Assembly: GCA_027486585.1 (NCBI GenBank)
Contig: JAIXOU010000065.1
Coordinates: 1-59,293 of the forward strand
Source of the DNA: Verrucomicrobiaceae bacterium
Lineage (GTDB): Bacteria; Verrucomicrobiota; Verrucomicrobiia; Verrucomicrobiales; Verrucomicrobiaceae
Direction: 5' to 3'
Length of the DNA: 59,293 bases
Shown here: positions 1 to 8,774 of the stretch, one piece after another
Layout of the letters: the number at the start of each line of letters is the position of its first letter
Position numbering within the stretch: the first letter of the stretch is position 1
Translations under genes and position numbers: made by a program
The notes under the pieces: generated by a model
Seen by the model: only the letters and a program-made list of their open reading frames with translations
The model's database searches: none
What the model was told of the DNA's origin: nothing

Positions 1-126
1 CAGTGGTGATAAGGGTGGCTTCCATCCATACCCTCATCAGTGGTTATGGTAATTTGTACAGTGATTTGTTCATCGAGTATTTACCATACCCAGTTATTCA
101 TTTCATGCGTTTGCCCTGAGTCAAAT

Positions 127-438
127 TCACATACCAGCCATGCGTCTGCGTAACACCTGCGGATCCTCTCGCATATCCATCAATACATGAACCATAATGC
201 GACGTCCCTCCTCAACATAAAACAGACCGTATTTCATTCGTGGCCCAGCGAGAACGCGCCGCACACGCCGAGTCCCTCGCACCACAGCACCAATACCTGG
301 ATACTCAGAAAGCAAGCTTAGGATATGCTCCAAGGGCTGATGCAACACTTGCAAAGCGAGATCATGGTCGCCAATCTGATCATAAAGCCGCTGTAAATCA
401 GCCTCAGCACCAGCAGTCCAAATGATCTCAAACGCCAT
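127..438 (-). CDS. RelE/ParE-family toxin of a type II toxin-antitoxin module
   Basis: A 103-residue basic protein with the ParE/RelE layout. The N-terminal strand (AFEIIWTAGAEADL) is followed by a helical hairpin, then a basic strand (RRVRRVLAGPRMKYGLFY), and it ends in a strand and tail with MREDPQVLRRR. RelE-type toxins cleave ribosome-bound mRNA and ParE-type toxins poison gyrase; the sequence alone does not say which applies. Its start overlaps the end of the preceding antitoxin gene by 11 bases (428-438), the usual antitoxin-first arrangement with translational coupling. The family call rests on residue pattern and partner. The precise activity is unknown. Confidence 0.8.
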   Translation of the reverse strand: MAFEIIWTAGAEADLQRLYDQIGDHDLALQVLHQPLEHILSLLSEYPGIGAVVRGTRRVRRVLAGPRMKYGLFYVEEGRRIMVHVLMDMREDPQVLRRRMAGM

Positions 439-655
439 GGGAACCGAAGACGCGTTGTTTGACTTCGTCCCAGGTCGAAACGGCTCCTGAATCTGCGGCG
501 TGTGCTTTCAGACGTTGATCGATCAACGCCAGGATAGAATCATCGACGCTCACCTCACCATCCTCAGAGTCGGCCGAATTCCAAAGCTCAACGGCTAACT
601 GACGCTTCTCACGGGAGTTCAGTTGCTGCACAACAGGCATTGCTTCCATAATCAT
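428..655 (-). CDS. Antitoxin, addiction-module component (TIGR02574/Unstab_antitox-like)
   Basis: A 75-residue acidic protein. The LNSREKRQLAVELWNS segment followed by an acidic stretch, an IDQRLKAH helix and STWDEVKQRVFG matches the short addiction-module antitoxins that pair with ParE/RelE toxins. These proteins bind and neutralise the toxin and often repress their own operon. It is the first gene of the pair and its stop lies inside the toxin start region. The start is uncertain because Met occurs at residues 1, 3 and 6 (655, 649 or 640). The 132 bases between this gene and ribF must hold the divergent promoters, but no convincing box was identified. Confidence 0.8.
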   Translation of the reverse strand: MIMEAMPVVQQLNSREKRQLAVELWNSADSEDGEVSVDDSILALIDQRLKAHAADSGAVSTWDEVKQRVFGSHGV

Positions 656-787
656 GCACTGAGATTATTCTTTATGGTGGAAGGAGGCAACAGTAAAGAT
701 AGGCACTAAACTGCAACTGATGACCACATTCCCACAAAAAAAAGGCTGTCTTGCAAGCACGCCGCCTGCACATTAATTCAGACTCGT

Positions 788-1717
788 ATGACCATCCTCC
801 ATTCACTTCAAGCCCTCAGTACCATTCCTGGTCCTGTAGCGCTGGCCATTGGGGTTTTTGATGGATTGCATCGTGGCCATCAAGAAGTCATCAGAGCCGC
901 TCAAGAGCACGCCGCCCAGCACCAGGGCACGGCAGTCGTCATGAGCTTTGAACCGCATCCACTCCGCGTTTTGCGGCCAGCATCAGCCCCGAAGATGCTC
1001 TGTGGCTTGGCTTATCAAAGCCTGCTCCTTGAGCGCATGGGCATCTCCACTGCACTGCTCTGCCCATTTACCCCAGAGACTGCCGCCACCTCAGCAGAGG
1101 CTTTCATGGATCAACTCGTGGAGCACTGTCATCCGCTCGGATGCATCTCCGTGGGATACACCTGGACCTTTGGAAAAGGACGTGGAGGTGATATCCACCT
1201 GCTTATGAATCAGGGGCAGGCACATGGCTTTGCCGTTTATGGCATGCCTCCGATTCGCGAAGAGGGAGTCATCGTCAGCAGCACCGTCATCAGAGATGCC
1301 GTCATCTCGGGTGACCTAGCCAAAGCCAGTCGCCTGCTCGGACGCGCTTACGCACTTTATGGAGAGGTCAAACATGGCCGCCAGCTGGCCCGTCAACTCG
1401 GCTTTCCCACTGCCAATGTCCGTCCAGAAGCCGAGCTACTACCGCCCTTCGGAGTCTACACGGTTGAAGTCGAGATCGAAGGCCGTTTAGAAAAAGGTAT
1501 CGCCAATCTCGGCGTCCGCCCCACCGTCGAAAATGAAGGCGTGGCTCCGTCTCTAGAGGTCCATCTTTTTAACTGGAGCGGTGATCTCTATGGCCGAAAT
1601 CTAGAAGTACGCCTCGGCCACTTCATCCGCCCTGAGCAGAAATTCACTGGGATCGACGAACTGAAACAACAGATCACTCGCGACCTAGAGTCAGCGAGAC
1701 TCATGTTCGAACAGTGA
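788..1717 (+). CDS. ribF: Bifunctional riboflavin kinase / FAD synthetase
   Basis: A 309-residue cytoplasmic enzyme of normal RibF length. It phosphorylates riboflavin to FMN and then adenylylates FMN to FAD. The N-terminal FAD synthetase domain (about residues 15-160) has the nucleotidyltransferase signature GVFDGLHRGHQEV and the later ISSTVIRD segment. The C-terminal riboflavin kinase domain (about 180-306) has GRQLARQLGFPTANV, GVYTVEV and the YGRNLEVR segment before the final helix. It stands alone between a divergent toxin-antitoxin pair and a convergent membrane-protein gene, and a strong hairpin lies just after its stop. Both domains look intact, so bifunctionality is expected. Confidence 0.96.
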   Translation: MTILHSLQALSTIPGPVALAIGVFDGLHRGHQEVIRAAQEHAAQHQGTAVVMSFEPHPLRVLRPASAPKMLCGLAYQSLLLERMGISTALLCPFTPETAATSAEAFMDQLVEHCHPLGCISVGYTWTFGKGRGGDIHLLMNQGQAHGFAVYGMPPIREEGVIVSSTVIRDAVISGDLAKASRLLGRAYALYGEVKHGRQLARQLGFPTANVRPEAELLPPFGVYTVEVEIEGRLEKGIANLGVRPTVENEGVAPSLEVHLFNWSGDLYGRNLEVRLGHFIRPEQKFTGIDELKQQITRDLESARLMFEQ

Positions 1718-1740
1718 CAAATTACGTTAAAGTTATAACT

Positions 1741-1772
1741 AAAAACGCCGCAACTTGCATTGCGGCGTTTTT
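1741..1772. terminator. Bidirectional rho-independent terminator between ribF and a convergent gene
   Basis: A perfect 13-base inverted repeat (AAAAACGCCGCAA / TTGCGGCGTTTTT) separated by a 6-base loop. The A-run and T-run at the ends give a U-tract on either strand. It sits 24 bases after the ribF stop and 26 bases before the stop of the convergent gene, so it can serve both. Confidence 0.88.
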
Positions 1773-1797
1773 GGTTATCAGACAAATAAACTTCTAA

Positions 1798-2595
1798 CTA
1801 ATTTTTTGCAGCGACTTCTTTGCCTGCTATTTCTTCATTAGCCATAGCAGAACCAGTATCACGAGTGACGGGCCAATAGGCATCCATGTTAAGAAGAGCT
1901 GGCGGCGTCATTTTTACAGCAACGGCGCTTTTGGTAAAGCTGCTATAAGCCAAGGGAATGGCGGTGACACAGATACGGTCACCGTCCATACGCTGCACAT
2001 GCAGAGCTGTTACTTGCGGCTTGTTCGCGTCTATCGAAATAGTATCACCAACCCTGAAAGGTTCATCACTTACGGTTAGACCAGGCAGGAGAAATTCAAC
2101 ATCGACATCTTCAAGATCGGTCGAGCGTGCGCGTACAACCCAGCCTGAAGACATCACATCCTTTTCCGTCAACATCCGCAAGCTGAGGACTTGGTATGCT
2201 CCCAAAAGATAGATCGGTTGATCATGCTTGTAGTTGCGAATGAAGGAACGCTTTAACACATCATTCTTCACGGTCATCTGCTCAAGACTGTAAGGAAAGA
2301 ATTCGGTGAGCAACTCACGTGCATTCAACTTCTTGCCATTAGGCACACTGAACGTCGTCCATGGACGAAGAGGCTCCAACTTATGAAACTTGGCGAGCAT
2401 CTTATAATTGAAGGGCTTCTCAGGATGCGCAAAAACCATAATGCTGAAAAACCAGCAAAAAGTGGCAGCACCCATTAATAGAGTGATGAGAATAGCCCAC
2501 CAAAAAATCCCTCCGTTACCTTCCTTTTTTTTGGAAAAATTACCACCGCCGTAGGAGCGGTATTCGTTGCCGTCGCTCAGAAATCGTACATGCAT
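1798..2595 (-). CDS. Single-pass membrane protein of unknown function
   Basis: I do not recognise this 265-residue protein. A short charged, Gly-rich N-terminus (about residues 1-28) precedes one clear membrane helix (about 29-56, WWAILITLLMGAATFCWFF). A soluble domain of about 200 residues follows, predicted outside the cytoplasm by the positive-inside rule. That domain is a mix of short strands with no cysteine pairs or catalytic motif that I can identify, and the tail is Ala/Glu/Lys-rich. It is convergent with ribF and lies 122 bases downstream of the Fe-S carrier gene on the same strand, which is too far to assume one operon. A 60-codon frame on the opposite strand (2625-2807) straddles its start and is not considered real. 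Confidence 0.6.
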   Translation of the reverse strand: MHVRFLSDGNEYRSYGGGNFSKKKEGNGGIFWWAILITLLMGAATFCWFFSIMVFAHPEKPFNYKMLAKFHKLEPLRPWTTFSVPNGKKLNARELLTEFFPYSLEQMTVKNDVLKRSFIRNYKHDQPIYLLGAYQVLSLRMLTEKDVMSSGWVVRARSTDLEDVDVEFLLPGLTVSDEPFRVGDTISIDANKPQVTALHVQRMDGDRICVTAIPLAYSSFTKSAVAVKMTPPALLNMDAYWPVTRDTGSAMANEEIAGKEVAAKN

Positions 2596-2717
2596 AGCAT
2601 TTATGAGAAAATTATTAAATTATCTTGGTTAATTATGTTCAAATTATAATGGCTCTATTTGGAAAGAAAAGCTTTTTTGTGAATAAATTCGTGAACAAGT
2701 CGTTGCAGTTCAAAGGT

Positions 2718-3050
2718 CTAGGCGGCCTTGGGTTCAAAGGAAGTGCCGCAGCCGCAGTTTCTTTCAGCATTAGGGTTATCAACACGGAAACCAGAGTCAT
2801 TCAGTGATTCAAGGTAGTCAATACGGCAACCCTCAAGGAAGGTAAGACTCTGAGGATCAACGATCAATGAAACGCCATTGTGGCTAAAGAGACGATCAAC
2901 AGATTGAGCTTGATCAATCTTCATCGTGTATTGCCAGCCAGCGCAGCCACCTTTTTCGACTAAAATTCGAAGTCCAGATCCTGCTTGAGCATTCTTCTCA
3001 AGCAAAAGTTGCTGGAGATGAACTGCGGCGGTGTCGGTGAGAGTGATCAT
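2718..3050 (-). CDS. A-type iron-sulfur carrier protein (IscA/ErpA/HesB family)
   Basis: About 110 residues from the Met beginning MITLTDTA, which is where family members normally begin. An upstream in-frame Met at 3089 would add 13 untypical residues. The three conserved cysteines are present, one in the GGCAGW motif and two in the C-terminal NCGCGTSF motif. These ligate Fe-S clusters being handed to apo-targets. No isc or suf genes lie alongside; the neighbour is mutL, transcribed divergently from a short shared intergenic region. Assignment to erpA, iscA or sufA cannot be made from sequence alone. Confidence 0.9.
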   Translation of the reverse strand: MITLTDTAAVHLQQLLLEKNAQAGSGLRILVEKGGCAGWQYTMKIDQAQSVDRLFSHNGVSLIVDPQSLTFLEGCRIDYLESLNDSGFRVDNPNAERNCGCGTSFEPKAA

Positions 3051-3145
3051 GGTGTTTTTGTGACAAAAAGTGATGACTGCCCTTTTCACAGGCGCTCATC
3101 ACATGCAAGGATTACGAGCGCAGCCCCCTTAGTTTTTGCAGCCTT

Positions 3146-4999
3146 ATGTCTAAAATACGAATTCTCTCCGACGCACTCGCCAGCCAAGTCGCTGCGGGAG
3201 AGGTCGTGGAGCGGCCAGCTGCGGTGATTCGTGAACTGGTGGAAAACAGCCTGGATGCAGGCGCTTCACATGTCACGGTCGAGGTGCAACGCGGCGGCAC
3301 GGCACTCATGCGCATCACGGATGATGGCTGTGGGATGGATCGTGAGGATGCGCTGCTTTGCATGGAACGACATGCTACTAGCAAGATACGGACCAAAGAG
3401 GATCTGGCTGCGATTGCGACCTTCGGTTTTCGTGGTGAAGCCCTGCCCAGCATCGCCAGTGTGTCCCGTTTCCGACTCGCGACACGGGAAAAAGAAGCCC
3501 TTAGCGGCACTGAAATCGAGATCACGGGCGGTAAACTGGCCAACGTCAAAGATCACGGCGGCAACCAAGGCACGATCATTGAAGTGCGTTCCCTGTTCTT
3601 TAATGTACCAGCGCGCCGCAAATTTCTACGCACAGAGGCAACAGAGTATTCGCACATCGAAAATCAGTTCCGGACTCATGCAATCGCCAATCCCAAAGTA
3701 ACTTTCACGCTCATTCGTGATGGTGGAGTGGCCTATCATTTGCCAGGTGCTCAGAATGTCCTGGAACGCATCCGTGGACTTGCAGGAGATGAACTGGCGA
3801 ATCGTTTGATTGAAGTAGAACGCCTCGAAGCACAGGGCATTGCCGTCTGGGGTTATATCGGAGGCCCAGGCCTGAGCCGGTCTAATCGGCAACAGCAACT
3901 GACCTTTTTAAATGGGCGTCCGATCGAAAGTCAGCCCATCAATTATGGCCTGCGTGAAGGCTTTCATACCTCATTGATGAAAGGCCAGTATCCCGTGACT
4001 TTTCTGTTTCTGGAGATGGATGCTGAGGCTTTTGACATCAATGTGCATCCTGCCAAAAAAGAGGTGCGGTTTCATGATGGCTTCAGCATCCGTGATGTGG
4101 TAGCAAAGGCAGTTAGGCGCGCTTTGGAGAATGCGAACAAACTGCCGGAAGGACTGCAAAATTCAGGAGTACGCGCTCCCCAGCCTGCTTTACAATTGCG
4201 CACAGAATCCAGCATTCCTGCACCGACGCAGCAGGCTTTCATCTTACCCGCAGTGCCGCTGCGAATCCCTGTGGCCACTCCTGCGCCGCGCATGCCCTTA
4301 CAGGTAGCCGTTATTGAGCCGGATCAAACTGAGCCTGAAAAAAACACGACTCAACCGATCCCAAAGCATGAGGAAGTGCCTGAAGTCATAGCGGCGCCAC
4401 CCGCCAAGCCTGCGATGCCCACCTTCCGAATCATTGGCATCTTGCATCGGCTGTATGTTCTGATGGAAAGCACGGAAGGCCTCGTGCTCATGGATCAACA
4501 TGCCGCTCATGAGCGGGTCAATTTTGAAAAAATCCGTGCAGCCATGGAAACTGGTGGCGTGCCATCTCAGCGCCTGCTGATGCCGCTGATGCTGCAAACC
4601 AGCCCGCGTGATGCAGACATCCTGAAGAGGAATTTAGACACGCTCACGAGGCTCGGCATCGAAGCAGAGCCTTTTGGCCCGAATACCTTTAAGATCGAAG
4701 CCGTACCGACTTTTTTAAAGGTAGATGATCCACTGGCATGGCTAGATCAGGTCATCGAAGAACTGCAAAGCTTAAGCTCCAAAAGCTCAGCACTCAGGCT
4801 AGGAGAAGACATGATCGTGATGAGTGCGTGCAGGCATTCCGTGAAAGCCAATGACAAGCTCTCCATCCCGGAAGTACAGGCACTGCTTGAGGATCTATTT
4901 GCCTGTGAAATGCCTTACTGTTGCCCGCATGGCAGGCCCACCCTGATCCAAATGTCCATGGGTGAGCTTGAACGCAAATTTGGCAGAGCGGCCCCGTGA
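3146..4999 (+). CDS. mutL: DNA mismatch repair protein MutL, endonuclease-proficient type
   Basis: 617 residues, of normal length. The N-terminal GHKL ATPase has RELVENSLDAGA, the Mg/ATP motif TDDGCGM, and GFRGEALPSIASV. A transducer-like domain follows, then a Pro/Ala-rich linker (about residues 345-425), then the C-terminal dimerisation domain. That domain has the metal-dependent endonuclease motif DQHA(x)2E(x)4E at residues 450-461, plus ACRHS (C562) and CPHGRPT (C593) that complete the zinc site. This is the MutL type used by bacteria without MutH-directed strand discrimination. Its stop abuts the convergent galU stop within a single TGATCA palindrome, leaving no intergenic terminator. 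Confidence 0.96.
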   Translation: MSKIRILSDALASQVAAGEVVERPAAVIRELVENSLDAGASHVTVEVQRGGTALMRITDDGCGMDREDALLCMERHATSKIRTKEDLAAIATFGFRGEALPSIASVSRFRLATREKEALSGTEIEITGGKLANVKDHGGNQGTIIEVRSLFFNVPARRKFLRTEATEYSHIENQFRTHAIANPKVTFTLIRDGGVAYHLPGAQNVLERIRGLAGDELANRLIEVERLEAQGIAVWGYIGGPGLSRSNRQQQLTFLNGRPIESQPINYGLREGFHTSLMKGQYPVTFLFLEMDAEAFDINVHPAKKEVRFHDGFSIRDVVAKAVRRALENANKLPEGLQNSGVRAPQPALQLRTESSIPAPTQQAFILPAVPLRIPVATPAPRMPLQVAVIEPDQTEPEKNTTQPIPKHEEVPEVIAAPPAKPAMPTFRIIGILHRLYVLMESTEGLVLMDQHAAHERVNFEKIRAAMETGGVPSQRLLMPLMLQTSPRDADILKRNLDTLTRLGIEAEPFGPNTFKIEAVPTFLKVDDPLAWLDQVIEELQSLSSKSSALRLGEDMIVMSACRHSVKANDKLSIPEVQALLEDLFACEMPYCCPHGRPTLIQMSMGELERKFGRAAP

Positions 5000-5896
5000 T
5001 CAGCGCGCTAATTGCTGCACATACTCCTGCAACGCCGGGCCGATATCAGCACGTTGTAGGCCGAAATGCAGATTGGCCTTAATGAAATCCAATTTGTTAC
5101 CGATGTCATGTCTCTGCCCATCATAGCGAAGACCATGTAGAGCCTCCTCTTTCATCAGTGAAGCCATAGCGTCGGTCAGTTGCAGCTCTCCCCCCTTCCC
5201 TTTCGGTGTCTTTTCCAAATGAGCAAAAATGCTTGGCGATAAAACATAACGTGCACTCACGGCGAGTCTTGATGGCGTCGCCTCAGGCTTGGGCTTTTCG
5301 ACGAACTGCGTTGCGCGAATGAGACCTGGAGAAATTTCATCGCCACCGAGAATGCCATAGCGACTGACTTTTTCCAAAGGCACCTCTTGAAGCGCCACGG
5401 CGGAGCCTCCATGAAGCTCCACCACATCGGCGAGTTGGCGCGTGACGGGACGTGATTCGTCTTGAGTTGTCACCACAGTATCACCGAGCAAGACGGCAAA
5501 GGGCTCATCGCCTACATGATCCTTGGCATAGAGGATAGCATCTCCGAGACCACCCATTTTTGGCTGCCAGATAAAATGAATACGTGCCATACTTTGCATT
5601 CGGCGCAGGGCCTCAAGTTCTTCGACGCGGCCTTTGGCCTCAAGCTCAGACTCCAAATCAAATGCTGGATGAAAATGCTCCTCAATCGCGCGCTTGCTAC
5701 GACTGATGACAATGAGAATGTCCGTGATACCCGAGGCCACGGCCTCCTCCACCACATACTGGATCACGGGTTTGTCCACGAGCGGCAGCATCTCCTTTGG
5801 CACCGCTTTTGAGATGGGAAGAAAGCGCGTGCCGTAACCGGCGGCGGGAATGATTGCTTTGCGAACTTTTGGCATGGGCTGAGACGGTAGGGCCAC
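5000..5896 (-). CDS. galU: UTP-glucose-1-phosphate uridylyltransferase
   Basis: A 298-residue nucleotidyltransferase that makes UDP-glucose from UTP and glucose 1-phosphate for envelope polysaccharide and sugar-nucleotide pathways. The N-terminal signature KAIIPAAGYGTRFLP with SKAVPKEMLP and DKPVIQYVVEEA is diagnostic. FIWQPKMGGLGDAI, FAVLLGDTVV, VEKPKPE and GGELQLTDA follow in the usual order. A second Met eight residues in (5875) immediately precedes PKVRKA and may be the true start. The gene is divergent from the sensor kinase gene across about 100 bases and convergent with mutL, sharing the TGATCA stop junction. Confidence 0.95.
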   Translation of the reverse strand: MALPSQPMPKVRKAIIPAAGYGTRFLPISKAVPKEMLPLVDKPVIQYVVEEAVASGITDILIVISRSKRAIEEHFHPAFDLESELEAKGRVEELEALRRMQSMARIHFIWQPKMGGLGDAILYAKDHVGDEPFAVLLGDTVVTTQDESRPVTRQLADVVELHGGSAVALQEVPLEKVSRYGILGGDEISPGLIRATQFVEKPKPEATPSRLAVSARYVLSPSIFAHLEKTPKGKGGELQLTDAMASLMKEEALHGLRYDGQRHDIGNKLDFIKANLHFGLQRADIGPALQEYVQQLAR

Positions 5897-5993
5897 GATT
5901 TAGAACTGGCAAGACCAAGCAAACTCTGTTGAGATTGAATTTTAGCCAATCGAACAACTAGGGATTTCCGGTAACCCTTGCTAGCATAGCCTC

Positions 5994-8036
5994 ATGAACG
6001 TCAAAAAATGCCTCTCCATCATGGCATGGCTCACCCTCCTACAGGTGAGTTCAGGAGAAGAGGCATTGACGTCTGCTGCCGCCATCAGAGCGCTGAGTCC
6101 AGAAGACCGGGAACTTCATCGACCCGTGAAGCTTGATGCCATCGTCACCTACTATCATCCAGCCTGGGGGGTTCTCTTTGTACATGATGGTGTTGATGGA
6201 ATCTGCGTGGGAGTATCGGAAGACCAGCGACCAGCAGTTCCCTATATGATCGGTTCACAATTGCAAGTCCAGGGACACGTCGGTCCTGGCGAGTTTCTTC
6301 CTGTAGTGCTGCCTTCAACCATCGAGATTCGTGGATCTGGAGCTCTGCCTCAGTATCAAAAAGTCAACTTTGAAGAGCTCTTCACTCCAGCCATGGATGC
6401 ACGTCCAGTGGAGGTGCAGGCCGTTGTCAAAAGCACGTCATTCAGTGACGACAGCCTCATCGTGGATGTGGAGGTGGAAGGCCACATGATCCGTGCGATC
6501 CTTCCACAGAATGAACCACTCAAAAAGCTACCCTGGCAGCTCGTGGAGCGACAGGTTAGAGTGCGGGGTATCACTGGAACCCACTTCAACGATCAGCGCC
6601 AGATGTCAGGCCGCTTGCTGTTTGTATCAGGCCTAGAGTCCTTCATGATCGAAACGGAAGACAAACCTCAAGATGTGATCCCCTTGGTCCCCATTGAAGA
6701 ACTGCTAAGAGTCGGGTCAAAACTTCGGCAGAAGGTGCGTGTCATGGGAGTAACCACTTATGTGATTGCTGGTCGTGGCCTTTATTTACGAGGAGAAGGC
6801 GGCAGCATGTTTGTCCAGACAGCGCAGCCCTTTAGTCTCTCTGTCGGAGATGAAGTCGAAGCAGAAGGCTATCCTATCGTGACGCCTTTTCGCCCAAGCT
6901 TGAGCGCCATCAACGTGAAAAAGACTGGCGTTAACCCCATCCCACAGCCTATAGAATTACAGCCCGCTAAGACGCGCCATAGTCGTGAGCAATGTGAGCT
7001 AGTCACGCTAGAAGCTGACTTTTTAGAACTGGTGCCCAGCCGTGAAGGTAAAAATCTCATTTGCCGTGCCGAGGGCCAAGTTTTTGAGGTGCTCTTAGCT
7101 GCTCCGGACTCTCCTTTAGAGCCACTCATGTCAGGCATGAGGCTAAGCTTAACTGGCATCTGTGAGTTTATTTCCACGCGCCCACTCGTCATACCACGCA
7201 ATGCCACAAGCTTTCGCCTGCTTCTGCGAAGCCCCCAGGACATCATCATCACCGCTAGACAACCTTGGTGGGGGGAACAGCGTGCACGCTGGATTTTTGG
7301 CTCATTGCTTGCCCTCGCAATCGCCATTGGAGCCTGGGCACTGACCTTGCAGTGGGTCGTGCGCTCACAGTCTGACGTGATCCGCCAGCAGGCCCAGCAA
7401 CAGGCAACCCTGGAAGAAAGACAACGCATCGCGCGAGATCTGCATGACACCCTGGAACAGGAGCTAGTCGGGGTGACCATGCTGCTAGATGACACGGCAA
7501 AGAGAATTCATGGAACGCAAATACCTGCCGCTCAGCCCCTAGATTTGGCGCGGCGACTGCTACGCCGAGCACGTGAAGAATCACGCAGTACCATTCGTGA
7601 ACTGCGTAGCGTCACGCTCGAAAAGCGCGGCCTACCAGCTGCACTGGAAGAGCTACTAAGGCCGACGGCCACTTCTGGTGGTGCAATGTTTCAGGTGTCG
7701 ATACGTGGCACACCCACACGACTTTCGGGCACTTTAGAAACGCATCTCCTACGTGTAGCCCAAGAAGCGGTAGCCAATGCGGCTCATCATGCAAAAGCGC
7801 AGCAGATTGAACTGCACCTCGAGTACTTAAATGACAGCTTAAAACTCACCATTCAAGACAATGGCTGCGGTTTTGATCCCAATACAACCAACGCACTTAC
7901 TGGCCACTTCGGACTTAGCGGGATGAGTGAACGCGCCGCAAAAATCGGTGGTCAACTTCACGTTCACAGTCAGCTCGGCACAGGAACTACCGTAGAACTC
8001 TCCGCTCCTAGAGTGAATTTCCAGGGAGCCGCATGA
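5994..8036 (+). CDS. NarL-type sensor histidine kinase with a large OB-fold-like periplasmic region
   Basis: 680 residues. A signal-type N-terminus (MNVKKCLSIMAWLTLLQVSSG) leads into about 400 exported residues. This region has two or three repeated strand-rich modules (VKLDAIVTYY..GVLFVHDG, VEVQAVVKS, QKVRVMGVTTY..GLYLRGEG) resembling OB-fold units. One membrane helix lies at about 433-455, then a coiled dimerisation segment and the HisKA_3 box RDLHDTLEQE with phospho-acceptor H484. The HATPase domain has an N-box around residue 594 (QEAVANAAHHA), DNGCGFDP near 622, and FGLSGMSERA. The kinase therefore senses outside the cytoplasm. The response regulator follows after 42 bases and the giant protease gene after that, which makes this protease a plausible target. 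The ligand is unknown. Confidence 0.92.
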   Translation: MNVKKCLSIMAWLTLLQVSSGEEALTSAAAIRALSPEDRELHRPVKLDAIVTYYHPAWGVLFVHDGVDGICVGVSEDQRPAVPYMIGSQLQVQGHVGPGEFLPVVLPSTIEIRGSGALPQYQKVNFEELFTPAMDARPVEVQAVVKSTSFSDDSLIVDVEVEGHMIRAILPQNEPLKKLPWQLVERQVRVRGITGTHFNDQRQMSGRLLFVSGLESFMIETEDKPQDVIPLVPIEELLRVGSKLRQKVRVMGVTTYVIAGRGLYLRGEGGSMFVQTAQPFSLSVGDEVEAEGYPIVTPFRPSLSAINVKKTGVNPIPQPIELQPAKTRHSREQCELVTLEADFLELVPSREGKNLICRAEGQVFEVLLAAPDSPLEPLMSGMRLSLTGICEFISTRPLVIPRNATSFRLLLRSPQDIIITARQPWWGEQRARWIFGSLLALAIAIGAWALTLQWVVRSQSDVIRQQAQQQATLEERQRIARDLHDTLEQELVGVTMLLDDTAKRIHGTQIPAAQPLDLARRLLRRAREESRSTIRELRSVTLEKRGLPAALEELLRPTATSGGAMFQVSIRGTPTRLSGTLETHLLRVAQEAVANAAHHAKAQQIELHLEYLNDSLKLTIQDNGCGFDPNTTNALTGHFGLSGMSERAAKIGGQLHVHSQLGTGTTVELSAPRVNFQGAA

Positions 8037-8078
8037 CCTAGCATCACTCGGACAAACGCCTTTAACTCAACCTCAAGT

Positions 8079-8714
8079 ATGAAAAAAAGCACATCCATCC
8101 GAATCCTCATTGTGGACGATCACTTTGCCACCCGATTAGGACTAGCCGTGCCGATCAACAATGAACCCGACATGACCGTTGTGGCTGAGGCTGGCACAAG
8201 TGCAAAAGCAGTTGAGCTTTACCGACTACATCAACCCGATGTCGTGATCATGGATTATCATCTGCCAGACAAATCAGGCGTGGAAACACTGGAGTCCATT
8301 CGGGCCGAGTTCCCCGATGTGCGTGTTCTCATGCTGACCATTTTTGATGGCGAAGAAGACATCTATCGCGCTGTCAACGCCGGAACTAAAGGCTACCTAA
8401 CGAAGTCCTCTGAATGTGCAGACGTGCTGCTCGCCATCCGCCGGATCGCCGCAGGTGCCGCCTGTTTCCCACCGGAAATTGCAGCTAAAATCCGCGCACG
8501 CGAGCAGCGCCGTCCCCTGACCCCGCGTGAGCTGGAGATCTTACGGCTGCTGGTCAAAGGCCATTCCACCAAGGAAATCGTGGACATACTGCAACTCAGC
8601 ATGGGGACCATCCGCCTACACATCAGCATTATCCTAGACAAGCTGGACGCCTTTGACCGCACCAGCGCCGTCGCCATAGCCATTGAGCGTGGGATTGTGC
8701 ATCTAGGCGACTGA
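8079..8714 (+). CDS. NarL/FixJ-type response regulator with LuxR-type HTH
   Basis: 211 residues. The receiver domain (about residues 7-125) has the acidic pair D13-D14, phospho-acceptor D59 in VVIMDYHLPD, the conserved Thr in LMLTIFDG and the Lys in GYLTKSS. A LuxR/GerE helix-turn-helix occupies about 147-208 (PLTPRELEILRLLVKGHSTKEIV, then a recognition helix with MGTIRLHIS). It is the cognate partner of the kinase encoded just upstream, and the two are almost certainly cotranscribed. The next gene starts 115 bases downstream in the same direction behind a sequence block that recurs before its paralogue, a natural candidate for this regulator's operator. Confidence 0.95.
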   Translation: MKKSTSIRILIVDDHFATRLGLAVPINNEPDMTVVAEAGTSAKAVELYRLHQPDVVIMDYHLPDKSGVETLESIRAEFPDVRVLMLTIFDGEEDIYRAVNAGTKGYLTKSSECADVLLAIRRIAAGAACFPPEIAAKIRAREQRRPLTPRELEILRLLVKGHSTKEIVDILQLSMGTIRLHISIILDKLDAFDRTSAVAIAIERGIVHLGD

Positions 8715-8774
8715 TCACTGGAAAGTTTTGTGCTTTTCCCGAGTCAAATAAACGGATTCAGCCAAAAAATAAAT

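Noticed and set aside
2625..2807. 60-codon plus-strand frame between the membrane protein and the Fe-S carrier gene
   Set aside because: It overlaps the 3' end of the Fe-S carrier gene in antisense and shows no coding signature, so it is probably chance in an AT-rich intergenic stretch.
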